A DNA stretch of 64,000 bases from Sphaerulina vaccinii (GCA_022570795.1 JAKUDP010000016.1:1257198-1321197), one strand, 5' to 3'; positions 47,358 to 59,970 are shown, counted from the stretch's first letter. Notes: generated by a model not told the origin, from the sequence alone. A program made the numbers and translations.

Positions 47358-47542
47358 TAGGCCTGGCTCTGGCGGTTGGCACGTGCTGGGTGTCTATGCA
47401 GTGTTATATGCAAGCTACAGAGCCTTTGAAACGCCTGTAGTAAGTGCACAGTACACAGCAAGTGCCTACCTCTTGAGACCTTGGTTCATAACCCCAAACT
47501 CACTCTCAAAACGCGTCACTGGAGGCCGTAGTGTCACAGATG
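47358..47542 (+). repeat. Split direct repeat B2 (right end, unmutated)
   Basis: Partner of B1 with normal GC and intact CA/TG dinucleotides. It ends GATG at 47539-47542, where the host flank begins. Confidence 0.85.
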
Positions 47543-48304
47543 CTGTACATATCTCGAGAATCTTGAAAGTGTGTCCTCGGTGCTGAAGTTCTCAGTGTTT
47601 CCGAAGTGGCAGTCCGACCCTTGTAGGCTTCCTTGTCGTGAGAATCCATGAGTGGGGCAAACACGTGGAGTGAACTGAGTTGCATGATTGGAGTTCACTG
47701 TCGCCGACTAACAGGAGTTCGCTGTTGGTTTCCTTCTTGCCAATGGCGTGGCAGTGGAGGCAGAGTGCTGTAGTTCAATTGTACGAGGAAGATGCTTGAT
47801 ACTCACCTGGAACTGTAAAGATTCGTTGGGACATGCGGAGCGCCGACAATATCGCAAGTCCGATGCTAGGAAGCGGAGTAAGTCTCATGTATTATGCATA
47901 ACGGGGAATGATAACCACCCGTTCGAACCTGGTCTTCAATGCAGATAAACACGAATAGCAGAGGCCGCATCTGTACTAGACTCGATACCACAAAAGTGAT
48001 TGGTCAACATCAGTCAGCAAGTGAACTTCACTTGTAAGTCGGCACGAACACGGCTCGAAGAATATGGTCGCTGCCGTCCTTGTTGTCTCTGCGCCAGGCG
48101 GCGTGATTCGCACGTTCAGAGACATATTAAGTGTGAAGTCGACACTTCTACCCGTTCTCCAGTTCCATGGGGGGATACCTAGGCGACTTAGCTCTGCTTC
48201 AAGCAGCGTAGACAATGCTCAAAGCTGAGAGCCAGCAACGACCATTGTCCCGACCCGTGTAAGAGAAAGACTTGTTCTCCGGAAGCCTCAGAGACTCCTC
48301 ACAT
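47543..48304. other. Host DNA right of the Ngaro-type element; no gene supported
   Basis: Balanced composition; contains the 3' flank of the DUF4246 gene. A 79-codon minus-strand frame (47976-48215) and a 66-codon plus-strand frame (47748-47948) have no domain or start support. Confidence 0.55.
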
Positions 48305-50724
48305 TCATGTCGATGACCTCGTCAAAGGCCGTAACTGTGCATGACAGGCGCAGGCACGTCCCTGTGCAGCCCACTCACCGAAGCAATAGAGTGGCACATT
48401 ATCGTTCACTTTCGCATACTTCTCCCTTCGTTCCTCTTGACATTGCCCTTTGAAGCGCTGTGCCTGCTGCATGGTCATGGGAGACTCGCCTACTAGTGCT
48501 TCGATTTCCAAGACCAGTTCCGCGGGCATCTCATGTGCTCTCCAGTCAACACGATGGAGACCTGCTTCGGACCACCATTCCGACTGCTGAGGTGGCACAT
48601 TACGAGTGGAGCAGATCCGATCATAAGGATCAACTAGATGAATCTTAAGAAATCTTCTGTGGCCTGGAAGTGAAGGATCAAGTAGGTCAAGTTGCCCAGT
48701 TTGGTACTGCATCACATTCGGCCATGCGATCAATCTTCCATCTGGTGATGCGACTGTTCCGAGGACCTGGAGTGCAGGACCACCGGGCTCGTTTCCATCT
48801 TGATCACCGCCCAACACTAGATGAGATGAGCATCCGTAAATCTCAGCCAGTGGCATACGAGGGTGATGAGGGTTGGAGTTAGTCTCGGTACCATACCAGT
48901 GCCGATATGGATCCAGATGTGCTTCAACGCGGAAAGAGAGCTCGCCCGAGGTGGTCGTGACGTTTTCGCTATCGATATATATCATTGTCGTGGCGACGAT
49001 GTGTTCGTTCGGAAGACCACATAACTGCCACTCTGTTGCGGGACGAGTCGGGCTGTCTGGTGTCAACTCTATGCTGTCGATCTCGACGATGACTTGTAGT
49101 CCTGCTTTTGCAAAGTGCTTCTCGATGGATATAGTATAGAACTCGTGGTCATCTTTCGGCGCAGATTCTACCCAGTCTCGCGTTAGGCGACCAAACGTCG
49201 GATGCTCTCCGAGGCTCACTTCTATTTCACGGGGAGCGTCGTCTGGTTGTGCAATGTCCTGGTTGCTGTTCACAGATAGAGATGCGTCTAGGCCGACAGC
49301 ACAAGTTTCCGACGCTTGGTTCCTCACCGCGAGCCGGTCTCGGCCACGGACCATCTTCCCAGGCACGACGGCGCCGTTGTTCTCTCCCCTGGTCCATTCA
49401 TCGTAAGTGAAAGCCACAGCAGGTTCTGGGTGCAGCCACTGTTTGACACGATGGTACTTGGCATCAACTGCCTGTGATGGCTTGAGGCTTCTTCTCCAGT
49501 CTCCATCAATCGAGGGATAGCCTCGTGACGGTGATGGTGCTAGTGGGTTCTCCGGCTGTTCAAGATACGCTTGCAACCATTGCGAGGCCTTGTCATGAAG
49601 CCGCCCGTGGCCTTGGTTCATGATATCGTCGAGGTCGCGCAAGTCCGCTACACGTGGAGGTGGCATATTCCACTGAACGCCAAATGTCCTGATCCTGTCT
49701 GGAGTCCTTCCGCGATCTCTGTAGACCAATACTTCGTTCCAAGGTTGTATGGATGCTTCTATGCACTTCGCAATGCCAGCATACAATGATGAATGCCGTC
49801 TCGGATGCAAGTTGTTGATGTATGACGAGATATTCGCGTGTAGCTTGCCATCGTGATCATGGCTCAAGTCCACTTCACAAGGCAGCCACTGATACTGAGC
49901 AGAGAATTGGTCGCCCCGTCGCTCCCATGGGCGCTGAGAGGAAGCAACGATTCTGCCGCAGCGAGTGCAAGATTCACCTCTACGCCCAACACGCCCACCG
50001 CCCCTTCCACGTCCAAGTCTCCCTCCTCGTCCTAGCCCATTACATCGACGAACTAGAAATCTCGGAAATTGCCAGATCTGCGACTGTGACAATTGTCCTT
50101 GGCCGGCGAGGTCAACAGCGCCCACACGTCCAACACGACCACCATGTTGCAGTACACGCGTAGAGCCATAGAGAAGGGGAAACACGTCGGGGGAGACATT
50201 CTTACTGCCATGTGCAGCGAGCTCGTCGACTCCAGTCGCCAGTAGGCTCACCAACGCAGCCGGGATTAGCTCATCTGCCTTACATATCCGCGACGCAGAG
50301 TCAAAGACACGCGTGAGGCCAGTCCTCGTGTAGAGATCTGCTCTATCTCGCAACTCTTGCAGACACCACTCCCAAGCTGAGGGACTGATCAAGGGAACTA
50401 TCAGTGCCATGGCCTCCCATGTCGCAGTGATCGATGCGTCATGCACATCTAGGTACCAGTGTGGTCGGTCTGTGACGTCGTTCATCAACTGCAGCATCGC
50501 GATCTCCCGGGCAGTCAAGCGATGTTGACTCCAATCATTTTGAAGCCATGTGCGAATCGCTCTTGTATTGGTAGTTCGATAGGTATAGGATAGCCAAATC
50601 CAGGTACGAGGAGACTGTGCCTGCCGCCATTGTCGAGTCGAAGACGAGGTTCTCCAGCCGATTGAAGCTCCTCAATGGGCTTATAGTGCGGCTTGTAGTG
50701 CGGCCCATGCGAAGTTCCGGACAT
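48305..50724 (-). pseudogene. DUF4246-family gene, apparently frameshifted near its 5' end
   Basis: A 737-codon frame (48305-50518) carries the family's marks: LTAREIAMLQLMNDVTDRP, VFPLLYGSTRVL, QWLPCEVDL, SYINNLHPRRH-LY, LPNEHIVATTMIYIDSEN, GRLIAWPNVMQ and NVPPQQSEWW. It lacks an ATG upstream of residue 8 in the frame. The expected N-terminus (MSGTSHGPH..., LLVPGFGYPIPIELPIQER) starts at an ATG at 50724 in another frame. The two frames would join near 50556-50566 with a one-base shift, and no good donor/acceptor pair was found. A Gly/Arg-rich low-complexity segment (about residues 160-190 of the long frame) is unusual. Function of DUF4246 is unknown. It is either a decayed gene or has a sequencing error or an unrecognised intron. 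Confidence 0.72.
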
Positions 50725-50852
50725 GTGGGCTCAAGACTCTCAGGGGGACAAACTGTTCTATTGCTCATCCAGGAGGAGTCTGCGGAAAAGCAATGCCCGC
50801 GCTGAGGACATTGGCAACTGCCGATGTCCGAGGTCTTGGCAACACAAGGTAG
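50725..50852. other. Short flank between DUF4246 gene and RIP block
   Basis: Balanced composition up to about 50850, then an abrupt change to AT-rich DNA. Likely promoter of the DUF4246 gene. Confidence 0.5.
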
Positions 50853-50872
50853 TTACTTCAATATTGAAGTAA
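50853..50872. repeat. Perfect 20-bp palindrome at the border of the right RIP block
   Basis: Arms TTACTTCAAT and ATTGAAGTAA with no loop. A second inverted pair follows at once: AGTAATAGTAG (50869-50879) and CTACTATTTACT (50893-50904). The position coincides with the switch from host to RIP-degraded composition. Confidence 0.7.
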
Positions 50873-52480
50873 TAGTAGATAAAAAAACAACAACTACTAT
50901 TTACTCAAAAGAGCTCTTAACACGCTATTAGATAGAGCCGAAGGTAGAGCTCTATTAAGTATATATAGTTCTATTAGAATAGTATTAATAATACAAACTC
51001 TATAGTAATTTCCTAAGCCCTCTAAGTAACTACCTAGATCGAGAGCGATATACTACTCGCTAAGCTCTTACTCGACTATTAGTTTAGATAGCTTACTTTT
51101 TTATATAAAAAGTATTTTAAGAATATTAAATAGAATTAAGGACCTTATTACTAGTCTCTACTTATAATATTTATTATTAGAAGTAATTTGAATTGCAGTT
51201 GCTAACTCTATTCTTCGTAGCTACTAGAATACCTATTATACTTTCTATAGTTAGAATATACTTACTAAGTATATAGAATAATAAAACAACCTAGTAGAAG
51301 TTAACTACTAGATATTTACTATTACTAACTCTTTTCTATCTTCTAAGAATCTAATATATATAATATATTTAAACAAGTTCTAAAAAAATATATAAAAATA
51401 CTTAAGTATTCTAAATATACTATTTTAGATAGATATTTTTAGTTATTACTATACTTATAGTTAATAACTTATAGTTCCTATAGCTATATTTCTATTATAT
51501 AAATATTTTTACTAGATATAATATACTTCTATATAACCTCTAATATAGAAAGTAGTTTAGCGCTTCTATACTATAACTTATAAAGTTAATTAATAGATAT
51601 AACTATATCTACTAACTTTTTAATATAAGTATTATCTAATAATACTACTTTGTTTATATATTATATAAGAATAGCTTATAGGCCTCGGCTATAGTAAGAA
51701 TAGCTAATAACTACTACTAATCTACTAAGATTTATAATATCTACTTTGTTACTAGCTTTAGTTTCTATAAGTTAAAGTAGTAGCTTTATTAGTACTTTAA
51801 AAGGTACCTTATTATAATTAATATATTCTCTATTTTTATAAGACTTATTTAGATATACTAGTAATATATTTAATATCTAGATACTTTCTCTATATTTGCT
51901 AGTTCTAAGCTTTACTATAGAAAACTTCTATCTATACTTACTACTATTACTAATATATACTTAATTACTAGAGTTTATATAAATAGCCTCTAAGTTTATA
52001 CTATTAGATATAGAACTAAGACCTCTATAGTATATAAAAGAAAAATTATTATATAGTCTAGTATTTACTAAAAAGCTATATAGGCTCCTCTAGAACTATT
52101 ATAACCCGATACCTGCCTACCTACCTATATTTACTTATAACCTTTATATATACGCGGCTAGGCCCGATGCGGCTAGCGCGCTTGGCGCTTTTCTTATACT
52201 TACTTATTCGCGCTCTTGCGCTCCTCTTAGATACTTTATCTATAATCTAATTTACTATACTACTATTTATAATATTATACTTTATAGACTTTACTTATAG
52301 TATATAGTTCCTAGTTATAGTTATAGTTAATACTATATTTAGAATATATCTTATACTAAAAGTATAAACTTAAGGTAGCTCTAGTAAGAGCGCGCCTATA
52401 GTAAGATTATAGTTCTTAGTTAAAGTTATAGTTACTATAGTAGTTATAGACCTTAGTTCTTAGTCGAGTCGAGCTACTTT
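50873..52480. other. RIP-degraded DNA, origin not identified
   Basis: AT-rich and stop-rich on both strands. No RT, integrase or recombinase motif was recognised. A small patch at about 52140-52220 is CG-rich (GCGGC, GCGCGC). It could include the LTR or leader of the gypsy element that follows. Confidence 0.5.
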
Positions 52481-55400
52481 AATATAGCGAGACTTAATAG
52501 CAATCTGCTAGATACTCGTAGTTTTAACCTATATATATATCTATTCTTAATTGCAAGTTACTTTTCGGAGCTACTAATATAGATTCTTAAACCTAAAGTC
52601 GCTAACTAGAAGGCGATATATTCTACTAGCACGCCGACGTACTCTACTAATAGTAGTAGGAGATTGCTAATAAGCTTTTAATAATCGAAGAAGAGCCTAA
52701 CTTTAAAGATAGTTTTAACCTCCTCGAGTATATTACCTATAAGTATAATAACTTATTTAATAAAGACTATACTTAGATTACCTTCGCCGACGTAGCTAGC
52801 AAGGAAGTTATATTAGAAGTCGCTCTTTTTAAGAATCTATCTCCTTTTAAGCTTTGAAATATTACTAAGGTAGTACTAGAAGGTATATATAATATACTCT
52901 ATAATATCTTCTATAACTACAAGCTAGCTCTAAACTAGTTAGTAGTTGTTTAGGAAGCTAATAAACTTAATTAATAGAAGAGTAAAGATATAGTCGCTTA
53001 GTATAATAGACTCGAGTCTAAGAGAGATACTTTAAGTACTAAGAAAAAGATACTAAGTACCGAAAAAGACGCTTTAGTTATAGAGAAAGATATAGCTACG
53101 ACTAAGGTATAGCGACTATAGAATATAATTAATAGAGAGCTCGGCAACATTATTAATAATAATAGCAAAGCTTTTATAGCCGAGTTAAAAAAGAATATAG
53201 AAGATATTAAGTAATATAAGGACTTCTATAAGAATCTATCTAATAAACTATAAGAGAAGGTTAATTAATTAGAGGCTTAAGAAGCTAAGGCTAGTTAAGA
53301 AACCTTACTCGAGCTTAGTATCTTATATAATAATATTACAAATATTACTTAGAAAAATAAAGAACTCGAGGAGTATATCTAGTAGCTTTCTTATTATAAC
53401 TTAAGCCCCTTCTCGCGTAGCTACCTACTAGCTAATAGTACTAGTACTAGTACTAGTAGTAGCGGCAGAGGCGGAGGTAGAGGAGATTCCTCTAAAGGTC
53501 AAGGCCGCTATAACTTATATTCGCAATCTAGACCTTATAGCTACTATAATAGCTTATTACGTTTACTTTATATTAGACGCTATAAAGGAGATACCTATAG
53601 TTCTAATAGAGACCTTCTCTAGCAAGGACATAGTCGCTATATTAATAATAGTAATACTCTAGGTACCTAATCTAGCGCGTCGAACTTTACTTAGTATAAT
53701 AATAGATAGGTCCTTGCTATTAAGGGTAGTCGCGATATCTATATACTAGACAAGTTCGGTAATAATAGAGAGCTAGCCTTTAATAAGTAAATATATAATA
53801 TTAAGAACAAGGTTAGTAGTAGTATCTTCTATAATATTAACTTATTACTCGCCTATATTTATAGCCTTACTAAGCTAGATATATAGCAACTCCTAGACCT
53901 ATATATCCCCTCCTATATTAATAAGCGAGCTACTATCGACTCTTTTAAGTCTCTTAATAAAATACTAGAGTATATAACCGAGCGCTATAGCTAGCGTAAC
54001 TAAGCTAACTATTTATTCTATAAGTTGTCTATACTTAAGTAAGGAGATAAAGAGTTATTTAGTACTTACTATACTAAGTTCTAGAAGTGCTATACTTATA
54101 TTTATTTTATAGCCGAGTCCAAAAAGTAGCTACTTAAAGGCTCTCTTAACTACTACTATAGCAATTGTCTAATTAATAGCTCTATATGCCACACTCTTAA
54201 GGAGTTAATAGATCGCCTATATAATATCTAGAATAGCTTTACTCGGCTCGATACGAACAAGCCAGCTCGTACTAATAATAATAATAATCGTAGTAGTAGA
54301 GGAAACTAAGGTAGTAGCAGAGGTTAGTATAGAGGTCGTAGAGGTTCTAATAGTAGAGGTAGTAATAATAATAATAATAGTAGCCTACTTCTATACTCCG
54401 ATCTACTAAAGAAGTTTAAGAACCTAAAGCTACTTACTAATAATAAGCACTTTAAACTTATTTAGAGTAGTTACTACCTATGCTACTACGAGTATAGTTA
54501 CTATAGTCGTAATCTAGCTTATATCTTTAAAAAGTACTAGATGCTACTACGCGCTAATACTATAAGTACTAATAGTAGCTCTAATACTAATAATAGTAGT
54601 TAGGGAAATAGCAAGACTTCTACTTAAGTATAATAAGTAGAGGTTGCGATAAATTAATAAAGCTAAAAGCGCTTTCTACTACTATCTAAAAGAAGATAGA
54701 AATAGTAGAATTACTAGGTATATTACTAGAGATTATAGAGTATATTATTATAGATAGTATAGCTAACAATTAGAATACTAGACTTTACTTTAATTATAGA
54801 GCTAACTCTTATTATATTAATTTATCCTTTGTATATAAATATAAATAATACTTTACTCTTATCCCCCTCGAATAAGCTAGGCGGCTCGGACTAGCTACTA
54901 GCGAACAAGCTTTAGTAGATATTAAGTACGTCGCGAAGATAAACCTTAATATTAGAGGCTACCTCGAATAGTTCTATACTTTTGTTACTAAGCTAGATCT
55001 AGACTACGATATAGTCCTTAGTCGTAGGTAGTTCGACTAATATTAACTAAGTATTATATAGGTAGAAGGTAAGATAATACTAGACTCTACCTTATATAAA
55101 ATTAACTATAAGTATACTTTAGTATAGAGCTTTCTAGTAACTATATATACTTATATATATAAGGAGAAAGCTATAGACGTAGATATACTAGATATTATAG
55201 AAATTAGCCCTATAATACTATAATATATATTATAATAGAAAGGTACTAAGATTTATACTATATAGATAGTCGGTTAGAATAAGTAGAAATAGATACTTTT
55301 AGATAGGCTAACTACTTATACTATAAAGGTAGAGAAAGCTTTTACCTACTATAGTAGATTAGTAGCTATAGTTATCGATAAATATACTCGCTAGGCACGA

Positions 55401-55870
55401 GTATACGCTATAGCTATAGCAGACTATAAGAAGTTTATAACTAGTATAACGAACCTAACTATTTATAATATAGTTAAGGATATGCTACTAAAGGAGTTCT
55501 AAGACTTTGTAGCCCTATTCGACTCGAGAGAAGTAGAAAAGCTTCTACTATATAGACCTAGTATCGACTATATAATCAAGCTTAAGAATAGTACTATTCT
55601 ACCCTTTAAACGCCTCTACTCTATATTTTAATATAAGAATAAAGTTATTAAGAAGTAGATTAATAATTAACTCGAGAAGAGTAATATTTGCAGCTTAGTT
55701 TCCTCTATAGTAGTACTAGTTCTTATTATTAAGAAGCTAAATAGTAGTCTGCGTGTCTATATTAACTATTATAGACTTAATATATTAATAATTAAGTTAT
55801 AATATTCTATTCTATTAGTTTAAGAAACTCTAAACTACAACTTAGGTAAGGAATAGTTTACTAAGCTAGA
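52481..55870 (+). mobile_element. Ty3/gypsy element (gag, protease region, start of RT), RIP-degraded and truncated
   Basis: A long plus-strand gag reading with stops ignored has a Lys/Glu coiled coil near 53010-53110, Gly/Arg-rich stretches near 53455-53500 and 54290-54370, and a Cys/Tyr cluster near 54480 that may be a mutated zinc knuckle. Pol follows, with FVALFDSREVEKLLLYRPSID near 55510-55570 and LPFKRLYSI, VYINYYRLNILIIK and ETLNYNLGKE-FTKLD near 55600-55870. These match the EF-LFD-...HRP, LPFGPLY, VDYRALN, FTKLD order of gypsy RTs. The FTKLD block is cut by the inverted copia LTR at 55871. Right half not in window. Confidence 0.75.
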
Positions 55871-56116
55871 TATCGAAATAGGACGATAATATATATACCT
55901 ACGACGTATAGGAAGAGTTTTAATACGCGATAGAAGTAGAAGCGTTAGATAGAAACTAACTATATTAATTATATTAGTTAGTTATATATTGCATCTCCTC
56001 CTAAGATATAGAATATTAGATAAGTTATATAACCTATTATTATATAACCTATATTATATATTCTAATCCCTAGGAGCTGTCTCTTAGATAGTCTAACTAG
56101 ACTATACTTTCTAATA
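55871..56116 (-). repeat. 3' LTR of copia element 4 (inverted)
   Basis: 246 bases, the reverse complement of the family LTR, starting TATCGAAATAGG and ending CTTTCTAATA, followed by the complement of the polypurine tract. Confidence 0.88.
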
Positions 56117-59100
56117 CTCCTACTTAGGCTAGATAGTCCTTCTACTCTATATTCTAGTACTTATCCCTTATATAAACCTATTAGGCCCTAGAGGCCCGAT
56201 AGAGGCTAAGTAAGCCGGAGTTGTCTTATAAACTCCTAGAATTAGAGACTATTCTTTAGCTTAGTTAACCTATCTATAACTATCTCTTTTATTAGAATAT
56301 ATACTACTACTATCCTCTATTACTACTAAAGTCTCCTAATATTATTATAAGTAATATTAATATACTTTAATCTTTTATAGGTATAGGCATCCTTAATAAG
56401 GGTTAAAGATACTTAGTTGTCTCCTATAATCTAAATAGGTCTAAGTTTATTTACTATATTAGAGTTTGCTTTAATAAGTAGTTAAAAAGAATATTCTCCT
56501 ACTAGCTCTATATAGTCTATTTCCCTTAGAAGTGCTGCTAGGAATTGAGATTGCTTAGTATATATATTTAGAGCTATATACTTAGCTTCTATAGTTAATA
56601 TTGCTATAGACTTCTACTTCTTACTTATCTAAGATACTAGTACTCTATAGAGGAAGAAGATAGATCCGAGGATTAAGACTCTATCTACCTTATCTATTAT
56701 ATAGTTAGAGTCTAAGTATCTAATAAGTCCTCTACTATCTCTCCTAAATATAAGTCCTAGGTCTAGGGACGACCTAAGGTATCTTGCTAGTTTCTTTAGA
56801 GTATTTATATATCCTCTTATTAGGTTAGCTATATATAAGCTTAGTCTACTAAGAGCGAAAGTAATATCTAGTCTTATTATAACTATCGGCTATATCTACG
56901 TACCTGTCTAGCTCTAGTACTCCTATTTAGTATATTTCTTATTAGATAGAATTGCCTTAGTAAGGCTTTTATAACTATCTATTAGTAAGAGAGTTAGATA
57001 GGTATTTTCCTTAGTTATATTTAGCCTTATAAGATTCTTTTAAATATAGTATTCTTAATTAAGCTTTAGAGTTCCTATAACTCTATCCTTTATTATTTTT
57101 ATTCTAAGAATCTTTTCTAGCTCTTTTAGATTCTTAATCTTAAAGACCTTACTAAGCTATTTTTTAAACTAGAGAATATTCTTTAGCTCTAGTACTATAA
57201 TAGGTATATTATCTATATAGGTTAGAACTATAATTCTTCTTTCTCTATAGATAAGTAGGTATAGGTCAATCTCTAATTAATCGAATTCTATTTGTTCTAG
57301 CTTTAAAACATAGAGTTTATTCTAGTCTCTTACTACTTACTTAAGTCTATAGAGACTCTTTAGAATCTTTAGAACCTAGTTTAGTAGGACCTCTACTTCT
57401 AGAGGTAGAATTATATAGATTTTTTTTTTTAGAGAGCTCTCTATAAATATATTATTTATATCTACTTAGTATATTTCTAAGTCCTTCTCGCAAACAACTA
57501 CTATAAATACCTTTAAAGTATTATACCTTATAGTTAGTATAAAGGTATCCTTAAAGTCTACTTTAAACTTCTAGGAGAATCCTCTAGTAACTAGTCTTAC
57601 CTTAAACTTTTTAATAGCTCTACTAATTAATCTTTTTATATTAAAGACCTACCTAGATATTATAAGGTTTGTACTTTTTAGTAGTATAACTAGCTTCTAG
57701 GTATAGTTGCTATCTAAAGCTACTAGTTCTCTCTAGATTACTTCTTTCTATATATAGCTCTATTTGGAATTCTATATTACCTCTTTATAGGACTTTGGAA
57801 TAGGGACCTCTTGCTTTAAAGTAATATTAGGTCCGAGTACTATAAATACAACCTTCTTAATCTCTACTAAGGTTTCCTAGATATAATTCTCTTCTTCTTT
57901 AATTAGGCTAAGGAATACTTTATAATACTTTAAGTTAGGTATATTATCTTCTTTATTTCTCTACCTCTTTTAGAGGATCTACTTTATAACTATACTATAG
58001 GCCTTAGATTTAGGTCCTTTTTCTTTATCTAAGAGAGATCTCCTTCTCTTCTAGAATTATACTTTTACTTCTAGTAGATTTTATATAATATCTAGATATT
58101 TTCTAATATATATATTTCTACTAGTCTTTTAATAAACTTCGGTCGGCTAATTAGTCGGCTACTCTATTCTAATTTTCTTCTTCTAAAGCTATATACTTTC
58201 GGAGTTTTCTTTTTCTAGATCTATCTTCTAGTACTTCTTCTTGTTTTTCGGTAGAGGTCTAAGCTATATAAATAGTAGTTAATATTTAGTTAGGCCTCTA
58301 GGGCCCGATAGACTTTAGAACTCCTTCTACTTCTTTAGTTTCCTAAGTAGTTTCCTAACTAGTATAATACTAGATTAGTTAAGCCTAGGAATCTTTAACT
58401 CCAAATCTCCTTCTTTCTTATACTTAAACTATTTAGTATTACTATAGGCCTTAATAGCCCCTATATTAGGCTCCTAGAAGAGCTATATTTTAGTAGTATC
58501 TAGAATATAACCGACAAATATAGCATCCTTGCCTCTATTTATTAGTTTGTCTAATTGTATCCTAGCTAGCTAGGACTTTGGGTTTATATATATAACTACT
58601 CTATAGCCCTAGACTCTAAAGTATAATACTAGAAGTCTCTATTCTAAGAATGCCTCTTTAGGTAAGACTTTAAATCTATTAATATCTAGCCTATTTGGAA
58701 GAGTATTTCTAATAATAATACTTACTTCTAGTACCTTAGGCTAGAACTTAATTAGTATATTAGATTCTTCTAGTATCGCTCTTACTCTTTCTTTAGAGGT
58801 CTAGATCGACCTTTTAATAACTCTATTCTAAATAGAGTTATATACCTTAGTAGTATAGAAAGAGATTCTATTCTCTCTCTCCTACTACTTTAGTATAGTA
58901 AGAAGCTTCCTCGCTCTATTACTCCTTACTACTTAGAGAGGATTTCTAGATTAAAGCTCTACCTTCCTTTTCTATTAGTAGAGAGTAGGTAGTATATCTA
59001 TTCTTAACTTTAGTAGAAAGGCCTACTTTTTTCTTAAGAAGTTATTAATAATTTCAAGCTACTACTTGAATTCTAATCTTAAGATAGATAGGAGTCTATA

Positions 59101-59970
59101 GATATTAATAGATATAAGAGCTAGCCTTTAGGGCTTCTACTATATTTCTTTCCTTCTATACTACTTTATCTTTACTATTATATAGACTCTATATACCCTA
59201 TACTCCTTTAGAATTAGTATTAGGCTTTTTAAATCTAAGACCTAGTAAAGATTCTTTACTACCTTTCCCTAAAATATATAAGCTTTCGATACTAGAGCTC
59301 CTACTAATTCTAGGTACTCTCTAATATATAGAAAGTATATACTTTATCTATTAATTCCTATAAGAAGTATACTTAATTTTAGTCGAGCTTCTAGAGCCCG
59401 GCAGACTTAGCTAGACTCTTATTAATCTCCTTAATAAATAGGACTCCTTCTAATATTCTTATCTAGATAACTACTTTTCTAGAGGCTAAAATAAGTATAA
59501 ATTTTAGTAGTTAAATACCGAACTACTTACTAAACTAACTCTATAAAATAAGATTAACTCTAAGACTAGGTATAAATAGAATATCTTTTAGTATAATCTA
59601 TTTCCCCTTTCTTCCCTCTATTACTACTTTCCTAATATATATAGCTATTAAGTAGCTACTACCGACCTTAATCTACTTCCTAGTTTAAAGAGGTTTTAGT
59701 TCTCTAAAGAGTAATTCTTAGTTAGTTATATAGATAGAAGTATAAGAGTTAAGTAGCTATTCTAATAGCCTATACTTGCCTTTTATATCTATAGTTAAGT
59801 AGGCTACCTTATCTATATCCTTATCCTCTAATAGGGTCTAAGATGCTTCTAAAGTAGTTAGTAACTCTATATTTTCTTATACTATAAAGGCCTTCTTTAG
59901 GTATTTCTTACTTAAGTTAGATTTCTTTTTAAGGAATTATACTTTAAGTTTGAGTTTCTTTACTATTTCT
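55871..59970 (-). mobile_element. Copia element 4, minus strand, truncated by element 5
   Basis: Runs right to left: 3' LTR at 55871-56116, then RNase H, RT, integrase and late gag on the minus strand. At 59970 it stops in the gag region, at a point equivalent to about 4108 of element 1, because element 5 begins at 59971. Its remaining gag, PBS and 5' LTR would lie beyond the window if element 5 is a simple insertion. It carries the GC-rich palindromes near 56188, 58291 and 59388. Confidence 0.85.

Larger units (their letters stand above)
31768..47542 (+). mobile_element. Tyrosine-recombinase retrotransposon (DIRS/Ngaro-type) with split direct repeats, interrupted by copia
   Basis: Outer repeats A1 (31768-31886), B1 (47016-47200), A2 (47197-47315) and B2 (47358-47542) have the order A1-body-B1-A2-B2, the split-direct-repeat layout of PAT/Ngaro-type elements. 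The body, read with stops ignored, holds a DIRS-like RT (to 34154), then RNase H-like sequence and a tyrosine recombinase (to about 46920). Without the 11.2-kb copia insertion the element is about 4.5 kb, a normal size for this group. A 4-bp GATG is shared at the left edge, the right edge and (as GATA) the B1/A2 junction, fitting recombinase insertion without target duplication. All coding frames carry RIP stops. Confidence 0.75.

Noticed and set aside
47344..47586. 80-codon plus-strand frame
   Set aside because: It lies over split direct repeat B2 and its flank, so it is repeat DNA, not a gene.
50560..50605. 46-bp intron joining the two DUF4246 frames (GTACCT to AAG)
   Set aside because: The phases do not match, so splicing there would not restore the reading frame.
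54280..54380. Short repeated GGTAGT/AATAATAAT units that look array-like
   Set aside because: They encode Gly/Arg/Asn-rich gag sequence of the gypsy element; there are no uniform repeats with unique spacers, so not a CRISPR-like array.
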